This document shows, piece by piece, positions 5,286 to 5,425 of a stretch of DNA of 5,425 bases (position 1 is the stretch's first letter; each line of letters begins with the position of its first letter). Source of the stretch: Gammaproteobacteria bacterium (GTDB lineage Bacteria; Pseudomonadota; Gammaproteobacteria; Steroidobacterales; Steroidobacteraceae); assembly GCA_028293725.1 (NCBI GenBank), contig JAQGOE010000030.1, positions 1 to 5,425 of the forward strand, given 5' to 3'. The position numbers and the translations under genes are program-made. The notes under the pieces are model-generated. The model searched no databases. It was given only the letters and a program-made list of their open reading frames with translations, and had not been told where the DNA came from.

Positions 5286-5314
5286 ACTCACGATAAATTA
5301 TAGTTATCGTGAGT
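5286..5314. promoter_or_regulatory. Perfect 11-bp inverted repeat, candidate KfrA operator
   Basis: ACTCACGATAA (5286-5296) and TTATCGTGAGT (5304-5314) are exact reverse complements around the 7-base spacer ATTATAG. It lies 27 bases before kfrA and 45 before the divergent gene. KfrA proteins bind inverted repeats overlapping their own promoter, so an autoregulatory operator is the natural reading. Two 11-base arms with a short central region is also the geometry of a tyrosine-recombinase core site. Confidence 0.75.
5297..5302 (-). promoter_or_regulatory. Probable kfrA -10 box inside the operator
   Basis: On the minus strand this reads TATAAT, a perfect -10 box, exactly in the spacer of the inverted repeat, about 37 bases before the kfrA ATG. 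No good -35 hexamer lies 16-18 bases upstream (TCTTAG at best), so the promoter may be weak or need an activator. A protein on the repeat would directly block it. Confidence 0.55.
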
Positions 5315-5323
5315 ACACTCTAA

Positions 5324-5342
5324 GATTTGAGATATCTAAATC
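5324..5342. repeat. Second, imperfect palindrome in the divergent promoter region
   Basis: GATTT-G-AGAT and ATCT-AAATC form inverted arms with one unpaired G, centred on the perfect palindrome AGATATCT (5330-5337). It sits between the first operator and the divergent gene, in a markedly AT-rich 80-base stretch. It may be a second regulatory site or part of the promoter for the divergent gene. Confidence 0.4.
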
Positions 5343-5358
5343 ATATTCTAACGTAAAT

Positions 5359-5425
5359 ATGACTAAACGGCCTCACCGCGCGATCGCTGCCAAGGACCCG
5401 AACGCCCTCGTCCTGCACGCCACCG
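5359..5425 (+). CDS. Start of a divergent gene, cut by the window end
   Basis: An ATG at 5359 opens a frame that stays open to the window edge: M-T-K-R-P-H-R-A-I-A-A-K-D-P-N-A-L-V-L-H-A-T. Twenty-two residues are too few for a family call. The GC-rich codons beginning exactly at this ATG, after an AT-rich promoter region, support a real gene. There is no Shine-Dalgarno; TATTCT at 5344-5349 lies 9 bases before the ATG, which would suit leaderless transcription. Genes divergent from kfrA-like regulators in islands are often tyrosine recombinases, and a basic start of this type would fit, but that is inference from context only. Confidence 0.45.
   Translation, partial: MTKRPHRAIAAKDPNALVLHAT

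Noticed and set aside
1..5425. CRISPR array, tRNA or rRNA gene
   Set aside because: No regularly spaced direct repeats, cloverleaf sequences or rRNA-like stretches were seen.

Overview
The window looks like an accessory or genomic-island segment of a high-GC proteobacterium, probably a gamma- or betaproteobacterium. The reasons are the GC-rich coding sequence, the Proteobacteria-type families (CcdA/CcdB, KfrA, IS3 transposase) and the gene content, which is typical of plasmids and islands. No core gene, rRNA or tRNA is visible, so finer taxonomy cannot be supported.

Left part (1-1430): a 273-base leader without a convincing gene carries two strong palindromes. A plus-strand SRPBCC/AHSA1-type ligand-binding protein follows (274-678). 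Facing it on the minus strand is a complete CcdA/CcdB toxin-antitoxin operon (769-1355). The two genes share a 4-base GTGA overlap, ccdA has a clear Shine-Dalgarno, and a near-consensus promoter (CTGACA, 17 bases, TATAAT) lies just upstream.

Middle (1504-3556): a minus-strand gene encodes a DUF4105 / 'Lnb N-terminal periplasmic domain' membrane protein with a signal peptide, candidate His/Cys residues and about five C-terminal membrane helices. Upstream of it, 32 bases away and probably once in the same operon, is a multi-helix membrane protein of the metal-dependent-hydrolase-like type whose 5' end is missing. Its coding sequence stops abruptly at about 3260, exactly where the last 98 codons of an IS3-family transposase begin in the opposite direction. 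This is a scar of insertion plus deletion: both genes are broken at the same junction, and the Lnb-like gene has probably lost its original promoter.

Right part (3603-5425): a small secreted or membrane-anchored protein of unknown function (minus strand), then a non-coding stretch with a perfect hairpin, then a full-length KfrA-family DNA-binding coiled-coil protein (minus strand). The kfrA stop codon sits inside a long inverted repeat. Its upstream region holds a perfect 11-bp inverted repeat with a 7-bp spacer, with a TATAAT in the spacer. A divergent plus-strand gene begins at 5359 and runs off the window; by context it may be a recombinase, but this is unproven.

Functionally the region combines a self-maintenance module (ccdAB), a plasmid/island-type regulator (kfrA) at the flank, and cargo damaged by a transposable element. 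I see no convincing undescribed system. The best leads are the Lnb-like gene with its truncated partner, and the inverted repeats flanking kfrA.
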